Of a stretch of DNA of 42,946 nt, positions 7,607 to 16,500 are shown piece by piece (the stretch's first letter is position 1; each line of letters starts with the position of its first letter). A program made the position numbers and the translations under genes. The notes under the pieces were generated by a model. It was given only the letters and a program-made list of their open reading frames with translations. It was not told the DNA's origin and ran no database searches. This DNA is from a virus. The stretch covers positions 1-42,946 of the IMG/VR virus record IMGVR_UViG_3300032315_001764; one strand, 5' to 3'.

Positions 7607-7876
7607 ATGAATTATTTAGATGATTATGGAAAGTTTAATCCTAAAACTAAGTTAGATGCTAAAACTTATGTTGAAAATAATTATTATGCCTTAAAACAGA
7701 TAATGAATATTGATGAGGATGATTATGATTCAATTGAAGATGTTAGGAATGTTCTTATAGAATATTTTACTCGTTTTCCAGATCAAATATCACGAGTTAG
7801 TTTAAATACATTTGGAGTTTCTAAGAATTATGTTCCAAGGTTAAATAATATAGGCGGTGTTATTAAATATAGATAA
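7607..7876 (+). CDS. Small unknown acidic protein (89 aa)
   Basis: Not recognised. Helical, Tyr- and Asp-rich N-terminal half (MNYLDDYGKFNP, NIDEDDYDSIEDV). No signal peptide or membrane segment. A monocistronic plus-strand gene with a motif close upstream and a strong terminator directly after its stop. Confidence 0.7.
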   Translation: MNYLDDYGKFNPKTKLDAKTYVENNYYALKQIMNIDEDDYDSIEDVRNVLIEYFTRFPDQISRVSLNTFGVSKNYVPRLNNIGGVIKYR

Positions 7877-7878
7877 AA

Positions 7879-7910
7879 AAGAAACCCAGAAATTAATTCT
7901 GGGTTTCTTT
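7879..7910. terminator. Bidirectional terminator with a gene's stop codon in its loop
   Basis: A perfect 14-bp stem (AAAGAAACCCAGAA and its complement) closes a four-base loop TTAA. The loop contains the stop codon of the minus-strand gene that ends at 7893, so the last codons of that gene form one stem arm. It serves both convergent genes. Confidence 0.9.
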
Positions 7911-8096
7911 TATTTTATCTATTACACCTCTTTCAAAAAGTTCTTTCAGAACAGATTGACAAGTGTAGGGTTTATCGTAGTAATATTCGATATTTTTTAG
8001 AATGTTATTTATACCAGCTTGATATAAAACATCTAAGTTATATCTTCTTATTTCTAAGTTTCTTTGACTTAACAAATTTATAATTATCTGTTTCAT
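7893..8096 (-). CDS. Small unknown protein (67 aa) downstream of UvsX
   Basis: Not recognised. The frame remains open to an ATG at 8162 (and another at 8135), but those starts lie inside the end of the UvsX-like gene. The ATG at 8096 (MKQIIINLLSQRN) is 16 bases after the UvsX stop and is preferred. The product is small, basic and helical (QSVLKELFERGVIDKIKE), compatible with a small nucleic-acid-binding or winged-helix-like protein, unproven. It is probably co-transcribed with UvsX. Confidence 0.6.
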   Translation of the reverse strand: MKQIIINLLSQRNLEIRRYNLDVLYQAGINNILKNIEYYYDKPYTCQSVLKELFERGVIDKIKETQN

Positions 8097-8112
8097 ATCA
8101 GTTGGTTTATTT

Positions 8113-9339
8113 TTAGTTGAAAAGATCTCCAGCATCAAATGATTCTGAATCCATTGTATCATCTACATCATTTCCAATAATATCACTGAATTGTTTTTCA
8201 GTTTCTTCTATCTCATCTAATGATTTGAATCTGAAATAATCATTTACAATAGGTTCCATTTTCTTTAATACATCCATTGTGAATATATCCGATGTGAATA
8301 GTTGTTTTGTTGTAACTGACTTATCTAAGTGATAAATATACCATCTGTTTCCACCTGGTGTGAAATTCATTTCTCCTGTTTTCTTATCAACTTCCATTTT
8401 TCCTTGAGCAATTCCAATTTGATTAAAATATTCTGGACGACAGAAGGCATCTAATCCAGTATATGGATTCATACCATGTGCGAATGAAATATCAAATCTG
8501 ATTTTCTTAGGTTTTGCAAGACGGTTTTTAGCTGTTTTAAATAGAACTGATATACCTGATTGTCCTAAGTCCATATCATCTTCTTCTCCAGTTTTTAGTT
8601 TTGATTTTGACATGAATCCAATAACTGATGCTGAGTATAAGAGACCATTTCCACCTTTTAATTTTTCCTGTGGAAAAAGATCTAAAGTTAGATATGTGTG
8701 ATTACATACTATCATAGGAATATCTAAATAACCAAGATCTGTGTTGATACTTCTAAACATTGAGCCAAGAGCTTTTGCTTTTGTCATATCTTGTTTAATA
8801 TCACCTTTTAATAAATCTGCTTTTTCTTTATTTGATGCCATTTGACCAAGTGAATCTAATACAATCATCAATTTAGGTAGTTCAAATCCTGCTAATTTTT
8901 GTTCTTTCAATTCATCAACCAGTTGAGTTAGTGTTATATTGACATCTTCAACTTTATTTGAACGAACTAGTCTGAACTTTTCTAATGAATTATCAATTCC
9001 AAATTTTGGTAGATCTTCTAAATCAATTGCTTGTTCAGTATCAATATAAATAATTGAATAACCAGATTTCTGTGCATGTTTTGAAACTGAGTAAGCTATA
9101 AATGATTTACCCGCTCCTGATTCACCAGCGAATGCTGTGATTCTATTACTTGCGATACCACCTCCTAATAATCTACCTGATAGAGCGACATCTAATAAAT
9201 AGACACCAGTTGTAATAAATGTTTTTTCTTTAATTTCTTTTTCGATTTGAATTGGAATCGTTTTAGCAATGTTGTCTAATATAGAACCTACTTTACTGAA
9301 TTCGAATTTTTTGATTTCTTTTGTCTGTGATTTAGCCAT
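8113..9339 (-). CDS. uvsX: UvsX/RecA-like recombinase
   Basis: Strand-exchange ATPase for phage recombination and recombination-dependent replication. Walker A GESGAGKS lies at residues 72-79, the Walker B strand LMIVLDS at 157-163, and a RecA-type core runs through about residue 300 (NHTYLTLDLFPQEKLKGGNG is the loop region). At 408 aa it is close to T4 UvsX (391 aa). It ends in a Glu/Asp-rich tail (DVDDTMDSESFDAGDLF), as in RecA and UvsX. A small helical protein follows. A GTATATATAC element sits about 30 bases upstream. Confidence 0.93.
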   Translation of the reverse strand: MAKSQTKEIKKFEFSKVGSILDNIAKTIPIQIEKEIKEKTFITTGVYLLDVALSGRLLGGGIASNRITAFAGESGAGKSFIAYSVSKHAQKSGYSIIYIDTEQAIDLEDLPKFGIDNSLEKFRLVRSNKVEDVNITLTQLVDELKEQKLAGFELPKLMIVLDSLGQMASNKEKADLLKGDIKQDMTKAKALGSMFRSINTDLGYLDIPMIVCNHTYLTLDLFPQEKLKGGNGLLYSASVIGFMSKSKLKTGEEDDMDLGQSGISVLFKTAKNRLAKPKKIRFDISFAHGMNPYTGLDAFCRPEYFNQIGIAQGKMEVDKKTGEMNFTPGGNRWYIYHLDKSVTTKQLFTSDIFTMDVLKKMEPIVNDYFRFKSLDEIEETEKQFSDIIGNDVDDTMDSESFDAGDLFN

Positions 9340-9366
9340 TTTTTTAAATAGTTATTTTTTTATACT

Positions 9367-9376
9367 GTATATATAC
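9367..9376 (-). promoter_or_regulatory. TATATA promoter-like element upstream of uvsX
   Basis: GTATATATAC (self-complementary) about 28 bases upstream of the uvsX ATG. This is the long-spacing class of the recurring motif. Confidence 0.35.
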
Positions 9377-9434
9377 CAAATACATCACCCCTTTTCAACT
9401 TTTTTCAAAATAATTTTGAAAGAGGGTATAGATT

Positions 9435-9446
9435 TTTAATATATAG
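9435..9446 (+). promoter_or_regulatory. TTTAATATATAG promoter-like element
   Basis: TAATATATA followed by exactly five bases and the ATG at 9451, the short-spacing class. Confidence 0.45.
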
Positions 9447-9450
9447 AAGT

Positions 9451-10140
9451 ATGACAAGATTAGAATTTCTAGAGAAAGCAAGGAATATTCACGGTTATAA
9501 GTATAAATATCCAAATTTGGATGATAAAATAACTTTAAAAGATAAAATTGAAATCTTTTTAGAAGAGGATTCTTTTACTCAAACCGTTTCTAAACATTTG
9601 ATGGGTAAATGTCCTGAAAAACAAATCAATAAAAGAAGTAGTAAAGATTTTATAGAAGAAGGTAAAGATGTTTGGGGTGAAAAATATGATTATTCATTGG
9701 TTGAATATAAAGGTTCTCTTAGTGAGGTCAAGATTATATTAGATGGTTTTATCTATTCGCAAAGAGCATCATCTCATTTACAAGGTATATCACCAGAATT
9801 TAGAAAATTGAAGGAACATTCAGATTTAGAAAATTCAGATATTATTGGTGGAAAAGAAATAGAGGAGTTTTTATTGAAGTATAAAATACCACATCAAAAA
9901 AATAAAAGATTTGGATGTTTAAAGTTTCAATTTTATTTAACTGAAATCAGAACTGTTATTGAATATCAGAGTCAATTACATTACAATTTACAAAATGTGA
10001 TTGACTGGAATAATAAAAAAAGAGATTACTGTGAAGAAAATTTTATTAATCTTATTATAATTAAGTATGATCAAGAGAATATAATTTGGGAGTTGTTATG
10101 GGATAATTTAAAACTATTCATAAATGATAAGAAAACATAA
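9451..10140 (+). CDS. Homing-endonuclease-like protein with altered active site
   Basis: Two tandem modules (about residues 4-60 and 65-120) share the pattern FLEKARNIHGYKYKYPN / FIEEGKDVWGEKYDYSLVEY, the DNA-binding repeat (DUF723-like) of a common phage endonuclease family. The C-terminal part (about 135-225) matches the PD-(D/E)xK or Vsr-like nuclease region, where the usual core reads roughly FDFYL...IEYDGxQHY. Here it reads FQFYLTEIRTVIEYQSQLHY: both Asp positions are Gln, while Glu and His remain. The cysteines that usually close each repeat are also missing. It may be a catalytically dead or repurposed nuclease. Its last 27 bases overlap the convergent 148-aa gene. Confidence 0.75.
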   Translation: MTRLEFLEKARNIHGYKYKYPNLDDKITLKDKIEIFLEEDSFTQTVSKHLMGKCPEKQINKRSSKDFIEEGKDVWGEKYDYSLVEYKGSLSEVKIILDGFIYSQRASSHLQGISPEFRKLKEHSDLENSDIIGGKEIEEFLLKYKIPHQKNKRFGCLKFQFYLTEIRTVIEYQSQLHYNLQNVIDWNNKKRDYCEENFINLIIIKYDQENIIWELLWDNLKLFINDKKT

Positions 10141-10560
10141 TCCAAAAAATAGTGGAGATAGTTTTTCCGGCACATCAATCAATTCAAATTTAGAAGTAAT
10201 TTGTGAAAGTTGAGATTTTAGATTATGTATAGATTCATCGAATAAATTCTGAGAATTTTCATCTAAATAAATTTCAAGTCTAGATCCATCACCTATACCT
10301 TCATTATTGAAATCAACTTTTATACATTTTTTGTACTCACCATCAAATTTCTTTGATTCTTCTGGGTATTTTCTTTTTAATTTACTTAGAAGTCTATCTG
10401 ACATGAAGTGATATCCCGGTATAAATTTTCCTCCCTCAAAACTTATTATCATTCCATAGTCAGTGATGTAATCTTCAAAACATTCTTTTACACTTTCTTC
10501 TATTTCATCGATTATCTTCCCATCATCAAATGATTCATTGAATCTCTTAATATGTTTCAT
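10114..10560 (-). CDS. Unknown 148-aa protein with leader
   Basis: Begins MKHIKRFNESFDDG, close to the leader consensus. The rest is acidic (DEIEESVKECFEDYITDYG, NEGIGDGSRLEIYLDEN) with a hydrophobic C-terminal end (LSPLFFGLCFLIIYE) that may be a short membrane-interacting segment. Not recognised. Its stop region overlaps the convergent endonuclease-like gene by 27 bases, suggesting that gene was inserted tightly against it. Confidence 0.75.
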   Translation of the reverse strand: MKHIKRFNESFDDGKIIDEIEESVKECFEDYITDYGMIISFEGGKFIPGYHFMSDRLLSKLKRKYPEESKKFDGEYKKCIKVDFNNEGIGDGSRLEIYLDENSQNLFDESIHNLKSQLSQITSKFELIDVPEKLSPLFFGLCFLIIYE

Positions 10561-10564
10561 AATT

Positions 10565-10588
10565 GTATATATAAAATTAAATATATAG
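10565..10588. promoter_or_regulatory. Pair of divergent AT promoter-like elements
   Basis: On the minus strand TTATATATAC ends close before the ATG at 10560 (five bases after TATATATA). On the plus strand TTAAATATATAG at 10577-10588 precedes the fibre gene by 22 bases. The two motifs are almost adjacent and serve divergent genes. Confidence 0.4.
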
Positions 10589-10610
10589 TACAGAAAAAGA
10601 TTTTTTAAAT

Positions 10611-12701
10611 ATGTCTAAAAACAAAGGAACATTAGTATCATCAACTATAAGACCAATTTCAGCATCATCAAGTTATCCAACAGCTCATGCTAATGAATTG
10701 TTAGGTGGTTTCCAAACTGTGAATGATATTATCTCAAGAGATAACATTGTCACTCAGAGAAGGGCTTTTGGTATGTTAGTTTATGTTGTAGTAACTGATG
10801 AATTTTATCAGTTAAAAACCGTAAATTCTCTAAATCTTTCGGATAATTTAAACTGGTCTTTGGTTCCTTTTGGTGCCTCTTCTAACAATACTGACTGGGT
10901 CAATTCTGTTATAAGTAGAAGTAATACACCACCAGGTTCTCCTAACATTAATGATAGATATTTAGTAATAATTGGTTCTGGTGCTTGGGGAGGATATGAT
11001 AATTTAATAGTAGAGTGGAATGGAACTATTTGGGTAGCTACAATTCCAAGTGAAGGAATGGCTGTCAAAGTAGATGATGAAACTAATTCAATTTATTTTT
11101 ATGAAGGAAGTTATTTTCCACTTGGTTCTTGGAATCGTAAAGATTTTGTCTTAAATCCTTTAGAGATTTTATATAATATTCCTAGTGTAGATACGATAAA
11201 TGTTGGAACTAACTCAGAGTATTTAATTTTTGGTAATTTAAATGTAGATGGTCAGATAAACACCTGGGGAAAAGTTGTAATTTTAAATGGTACAATTTCT
11301 GGTACTGGATCTGTTGGTATTTATGGAAGTGGTTCTGTTGAACAATATAATCTTTTAACTGAGATATATGGTGGAACTGGTATTTCTATTGCTACTCAAT
11401 CACCTTATACTAGAATAGTAAGTGTTGATTTGATTGCTGGTACAAGTATATCAATTAGCAATTCAGGTAATTCTGTTGTTATTTCTGCTCAACATCAATC
11501 TCAAGATTATCCAAAACATGTTATTGTACCAGGTGAAACAATTACTATTCCTGATTATCAAGAATATTGGATATATGGTGATTTAACAGTTTATGGAACA
11601 TTGGATATTGGAACTTATGGTAAAGTAGTTGTGGCAAATGGTGCATTTATGGCTGCTACAGGTTCATTGGTTAATAATATGGGTAATGTTGAAGTTTATG
11701 ATTTACTAACTGTTGCTGATGATAATTTGAAGATTGATATAACTGAGATTAGATATGGTGGTGCTAATAGAATTCTCTTTGAAAGTGATTTGAAATTTAT
11801 TCCACTTATGGGAACCTATGCGAGAGTAATAACTGAATCAAGTAAATTTGTTTATTCGACTTCAAGTTCTTACACTACTTCAACGACCCCTTTGGGTTTA
11901 GAGAATTACTTAGGAGTTGGTACATCTGATCCGTTAAAAAAGTTTCATGTTAAAAACTCAGGTATCTTAATTGATGGTATTTATCCTGAACAATCACTTG
12001 GATTGGGTAATCCAAACTATGCTAGATTTGTTATCAATACAGATACAGGTAATACTCAGGATTTCCTTAATTTTAGAAATAATTTAGGCACAGTTTTAAA
12101 TGTCGCAGGTGGTATAGATGGTGGTATTAGATATCCAAGTATTTCAATTGGAACGAGTTCATCAACAGGAGTTGTGAGTATTTACGATTATTCGGGTAAT
12201 AACCTACTTTCATTATCAAGATTAGGATCATTTAGTCAAACTAACTTAACTAATGGATTTCAATTAGTTAATGGTATGGTAGATTTTGGTCTGGCAACAA
12301 TCGAATTATCTGGTTCTTATTGGGACAATGGTTCTGGTACTTATAGACTCACAGGAATCGCTGGTGCATTACCCGGTGGAACTTATGGTGTGGGTTCATC
12401 AATCTATGATTCAAATACGGATTTATGGAATCAAATGATAGTTCAAAGTGATTATGTTTATGCTTCCGTTTCTGATTTGACAAATTCAATTTATAATAGT
12501 ATGATGATATATACACATAGTGTTGTTTTATCTTACATTGGTTTATCATCCTATGATATTACTTTAGATGATATTGGTGCTAGATTATCAAGTATTCCAC
12601 AATATGCTAATGATTCAGCAGCTGTATCTGGTGGATTACTTTCTGGATATTTATATGCAACTAGTTCGGGTGGTGTTACAAGACTTTGTATAGTTCCTTA
12701 A
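10611..12701 (+). CDS. Tail-fibre/appendage-like structural protein
   Basis: Residues 1-95 (STIRPISASSSYPTAHANEL, then RRAFGMLVYVVVTD) follow the N-terminal module seen on many phage fibre proteins. Residues about 105-175 (GSPNINDRYLVIIGSGAWGG ... IVEWNGTIWVATIPSEGM) match a DUF2793-like domain. An internal duplication follows: residues about 204-250 (YLIFGNLNVDGQINTWGKVV) and 319-366 (YWIYGDLTVYGTLDIGTYGK) are copies of one beta-rich unit ending in YNLLT/YDLLT. The rest is Ser/Thr/Gly-rich beta structure with little charge, typical of trimeric fibres. No S74 domain is present at its own C-terminus. Its stop overlaps the convergent 103-aa gene by four bases. Confidence 0.8.
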   Translation: MSKNKGTLVSSTIRPISASSSYPTAHANELLGGFQTVNDIISRDNIVTQRRAFGMLVYVVVTDEFYQLKTVNSLNLSDNLNWSLVPFGASSNNTDWVNSVISRSNTPPGSPNINDRYLVIIGSGAWGGYDNLIVEWNGTIWVATIPSEGMAVKVDDETNSIYFYEGSYFPLGSWNRKDFVLNPLEILYNIPSVDTINVGTNSEYLIFGNLNVDGQINTWGKVVILNGTISGTGSVGIYGSGSVEQYNLLTEIYGGTGISIATQSPYTRIVSVDLIAGTSISISNSGNSVVISAQHQSQDYPKHVIVPGETITIPDYQEYWIYGDLTVYGTLDIGTYGKVVVANGAFMAATGSLVNNMGNVEVYDLLTVADDNLKIDITEIRYGGANRILFESDLKFIPLMGTYARVITESSKFVYSTSSSYTTSTTPLGLENYLGVGTSDPLKKFHVKNSGILIDGIYPEQSLGLGNPNYARFVINTDTGNTQDFLNFRNNLGTVLNVAGGIDGGIRYPSISIGTSSSTGVVSIYDYSGNNLLSLSRLGSFSQTNLTNGFQLVNGMVDFGLATIELSGSYWDNGSGTYRLTGIAGALPGGTYGVGSSIYDSNTDLWNQMIVQSDYVYASVSDLTNSIYNSMMIYTHSVVLSYIGLSSYDITLDDIGARLSSIPQYANDSAAVSGGLLSGYLYATSSGGVTRLCIVP

Positions 12702-13009
12702 TTTGAACTAAGATTTAATAAAACAGTTTCTAGGTTTTCTTGTGTGAATCCGTGTAGTGGTTTTCCGCCATTTTTCAAATAATCTTGATACAATTGTTGA
12801 TAATCGTTGTAAGTATATAGATTTGAAGTTATTTCGGAATAAAGAACATCAGTATCATCTTGAGAAATTGTGCTATTTCTTAATTTAATAGAACCATAAT
12901 TTGGTCCCATTGGTCCAACTGGTGCGGTTGTTCCCCCACTAGCACCACCAACTGTTTGGTCAGCAATTGGAATATTTCTTTCATTAAATTGTTTCCAAGA
13001 TTTAATCAT
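12698..13009 (-). CDS. Small unknown protein (103 aa) with leader
   Basis: Begins MIKSWKQFNERNIP, fitting the leader consensus with FNE at residues 8-10. A Gly/Pro-rich linker follows (TVGGASGGTTAPVGPMGPNYG), then a helical C-terminal half with Tyr-rich NLYTYNDYQQLYQDYL. Leader plus flexible linker plus small domain is the layout expected of a processed, packaged protein. Its start overlaps the upstream gene by eight bases. Confidence 0.75.
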   Translation of the reverse strand: MIKSWKQFNERNIPIADQTVGGASGGTTAPVGPMGPNYGSIKLRNSTISQDDTDVLYSEITSNLYTYNDYQQLYQDYLKNGGKPLHGFTQENLETVLLNLSSN

Positions 13010-13478
13010 TTTTTATTGGTAATTTTTCAAAAAACTCATCTTCCATCTCTAAAGAGAATTCATCTTTATTTGTATTGTAGATTATATTGTAGAGAATATT
13101 ATCCATTAATTTAATTTTCTCACCATTTTTTAGAGTCATTATTGAAGTTTCATCATCAAATTTGTTATAAATCTGTAAGATTTGTATACCGATTTTGCCA
13201 TCTTTATCAACTAAATTACAGATAACTTTTTTACCTCTTTCTAACAATTGAGATATTTTGGTAAAAGTTGATTCTTTTGATAACATTCTAAGATCCATCA
13301 TATCTTCTTCTGATGTTTCATCATAGTGGTCTAAGAAATCTTGTTCAGATTTAGATAGTTTAATTTTATTAGATATTTTATCTAATATTTGATTCAAACG
13401 AATCTCTTTGAGAGATTCATCTAATTTGAAATAAGATATGAATTTATTGAATGTCATGACGTTATTTCTATTTTTCAT
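13002..13478 (-). CDS. Unknown 158-aa acidic protein, leader-like N-terminus
   Basis: Two starts are possible. The ATG at 13478 lies six bases after a TAATATATA element. The ATG at 13457 gives MTFNKFISYFKLDES, which fits the leader pattern better. The body is a charged helical protein (DKISNKIKLSKSEQDFLDHY) followed by a strand-rich region (VICNLVDKDGKIGIQILQIY). Not recognised. It is coupled to the 103-aa leader protein by an eight-base overlap. Confidence 0.72.
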   Translation of the reverse strand: MKNRNNVMTFNKFISYFKLDESLKEIRLNQILDKISNKIKLSKSEQDFLDHYDETSEEDMMDLRMLSKESTFTKISQLLERGKKVICNLVDKDGKIGIQILQIYNKFDDETSIMTLKNGEKIKLMDNILYNIIYNTNKDEFSLEMEDEFFEKLPIKND

Positions 13479-13482
13479 ATAA

Positions 13483-13494
13483 CATATATATTAA
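13483..13494 (-). promoter_or_regulatory. TTAATATATATG promoter-like element
   Basis: TAATATATA on the minus strand, six bases from the ATG at 13478. The short-spacing class. Confidence 0.4.
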
Positions 13495-13508
13495 GAATGA
13501 TAATAGAA

Positions 13509-13519
13509 TTTATATATAC
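13509..13519 (+). promoter_or_regulatory. TTTATATATAC promoter-like element
   Basis: Plus-strand variant of the motif, 22 bases before the ATG of the 1094-aa protein. The long-spacing class seen before structural genes. Confidence 0.35.
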
Positions 13520-13541
13520 TTCATAACCTAAAGTTAATTAG

Positions 13542-16500
13542 ATGGATAAACAACTTTTAAATGCCTTAGATAATTTATCTGTAGCTCTAGAGACACTTTC
13601 ACAATCTCTTGATAAGAAAAATGGTGAGTTAAAATCACCAACTGGAACAGCTTTGCAATCTGGTGATTTTTCTAAAGAATTAACAGAGATTAATAGAAGT
13701 ATTCAAGATATTAAATCTGATACTAAGAAAATTCTTGATAATCAAAATACCATTATCAAACTTCAAAAAGAGAAGAAAGATGGAAGTATGAACGTTTTTG
13801 AGGGTAGTGGTAAAGACCAATCCAAAAAGATGGTGAAAGATGGTATAGGAGTTATTATTTTAATAGCTGCTGCTGTTTTGGCAATAGGTTTAGCTTTTAA
13901 GTTAATCGGAACTGTTGATTGGACATCTGTTTTGGCAATTTCATTAGCTCTTCCTATGATAGCTTTTGCCTTCGAAAAAATGGCAAAAATAAAAGATTTA
14001 ACACCAAGTAAAGTAGTTCTAATTGGATTGTCACTTGTGGGGTTATCAATAGCTATCATGTTATCATCGAAGTTTTTAAGTCTTGTTACACCTATAAGTT
14101 TATTCCAGGCACTGACAGTGGTTTTTATCGCCGTTGCATTTGGGGCAGCTGCATTTGGTCTTGGTAGTCTTCTTAAAGCATTTAAAGACATAAAAGTGAC
14201 TGATGCTTTGAGAGCTTCGTTAGTTTTACCAATAGTTTTATTAGCTGTGAGTATTGCAATTGCAGCTTCTTCAGTTGTTTTACAAGCAGTTCAACCAATA
14301 GGATTATTTCAAGCTCTTACCGCAATTTTGATAGCAGCCGCATTTGGCGTTATGGCTTATGGATTAGGAAAACTAATTGGATCTTTTAAAGGCATAGATC
14401 CTCTAACTGCCTTAGTCGCAGCAACTGTTATGCCAATTGTTTTGGTAGCTTTGTCTATGGCAGTCGTTGGAGCATCTTTCTATTTTCAATCTATTGTTCC
14501 AATTGGTTTGTTCCAGGCTTTGACCGCGATATTAATTTCAGCGACTTTCGTTGTCTTATCCTATTCGGTCAAGCCTCTTTTGGAAGGTGTTAAAGGTGTT
14601 AGTCCGAAGGATATATTTGTTGGAACTTTAGCAATATTAGCATTGACTGGGGCTATTGTTGGAGCATCTTATCTTATTAATCAGATGGAAATTGTACCAT
14701 TAGGTACGTTATTTAATTTTGTAATGACTTCTATCGCAGTTGCTATAAGCACTGTCATTGTTGCATTAGCTGTTAGAGCTGTCAGTACGATTGGTAGTGT
14801 AAAGCAATATTTACAGGGTGCTATTTCAATGGTTATATTAGCAGGTGCTATCGATTTATCTTCTCAACTTATATCTTTGGGTAGTTATGACATTTATCCT
14901 GGTTGGGAATGGTCATTAAGTGTGGCTTTGACTTTAACTATATTTGGATTTGCTGGAGCTATTCTTGGAACTCAGGCCATGAATCCAACTTTTTATGCAG
15001 GATTATTATTAATTCCAGTTGTGGCACTAACGATTGTGGCTACTGCGGCGGTTCTTGGTGCTGGTGTTTATGATACCTATCCAAGTCCTTCTTGGGCATT
15101 AGGAGTTGGTTTATCTTTAGGATTTTTTGGATTGGGTGCAGTTCTTTTAGGAACACAGGTATTTAATCCGTTTTTCTATGCTGGTTTAGGAATGATTTCG
15201 GTTGTTGCTGTTGCAATAGTGGCGGTATCTTATATTTTTGAACAGGGTTCTTATAAAGTTTATCCTCCTTCTGATTGGGTTATACCAACGATGTTAATAT
15301 TGGGCAGCTTTGCTGTTATGTCTGTTGTTTTAGGTATTATGAGTCCATTTATAGTATCTGGTGCAATAGCCGCGTTGATGATTGCAGGAACAATTTTTGC
15401 GATAGATTTAGCTTTCACACAAGGTTCTTATAAAGTTTATCCTTCTTCAGAATGGACCACTTCTTCGATTGCATTGATAGGAGCTTTTGCTGGTTTGGCA
15501 GTATTTGTTTCTTTACTTAGTCCGTTAATTCTTATAGGATCACTGACACTAATTGGTGTTGCCGCTACCATTCTAGCTATTGATGAGATTTTCAATTCAG
15601 GTGAGTGGAAGATATTCCCAAATAAAGATTGGGTTGATGGAAGTATATCAGCTATTACTCAATTCCAAAAATTGATGTCTGAACAGAGTGTATTGGGTGC
15701 CATTGGAGAGGGAGTTTCTGGACTATTTGGGGCTAGCTCAGGAGATTCAATAACTGGTATTGCTCAGATGATTCTAAGTGTCGATAGAATATTCAGTATG
15801 GGTGATTTCACTAAGTATCCAACTCAGAATTGGATAACTGGTGTTCATGTGAGTTTACTTCAATTTAAAAATGTATTAAATGATGAGTCATTGGAAGATA
15901 TTGATAGTGCTGATTCGGTTGTAACTATTGCTAAGTCAATTGGTTTGGTTTCACTTGCTTTATCTATTGGTGATTATACTAAATATCCAAGAGCTGAGTG
16001 GATTGATGGTACAATTTATGCTTTATCAAAATTCAAATCAATAATTAATTTATTAAATTTTAATGATTTAGGTGGAGGTGGTATATTTGGAGGAATATCT
16101 TCGTTGTTTGGTGGTACAAGTCCATTAGAACAGGCAGTATCAAATATTACTCTTCTTTCAATTGCTTTTGAGAAATTGGGCCAGGCTATGAATTCATTCA
16201 CTAATGCTATTCAAGGTATTGATATGGATAAATTATCAACTATTAAGGGTATGACAAGTAATGTTATTCTGTTGTCTTTAATGGATGCTGATATGTTGGA
16301 TAGTGTTTTGGATAAGATGGAGGAAAGGGGTGGTGTTTTTGCCGATCTTATTAAAAACTTTGAAGATGATAAGAGTGGTTCTAAAGTTTCAACACCTGTT
16401 AAGCCAACTGCTAGTGCTGGTTCCAATCAAAAATCAGATGCCCAAGTATTAGGTGAGAAGGTTGATAATATGACAGCTATATTAGCTGATATTTCTACTG

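Noticed and set aside
13763-14191. A 142-codon minus-strand frame inside the 1094-aa gene
   Set aside because: Antisense shadow of a hydrophobic, biased coding region; no start context or neighbours support it.
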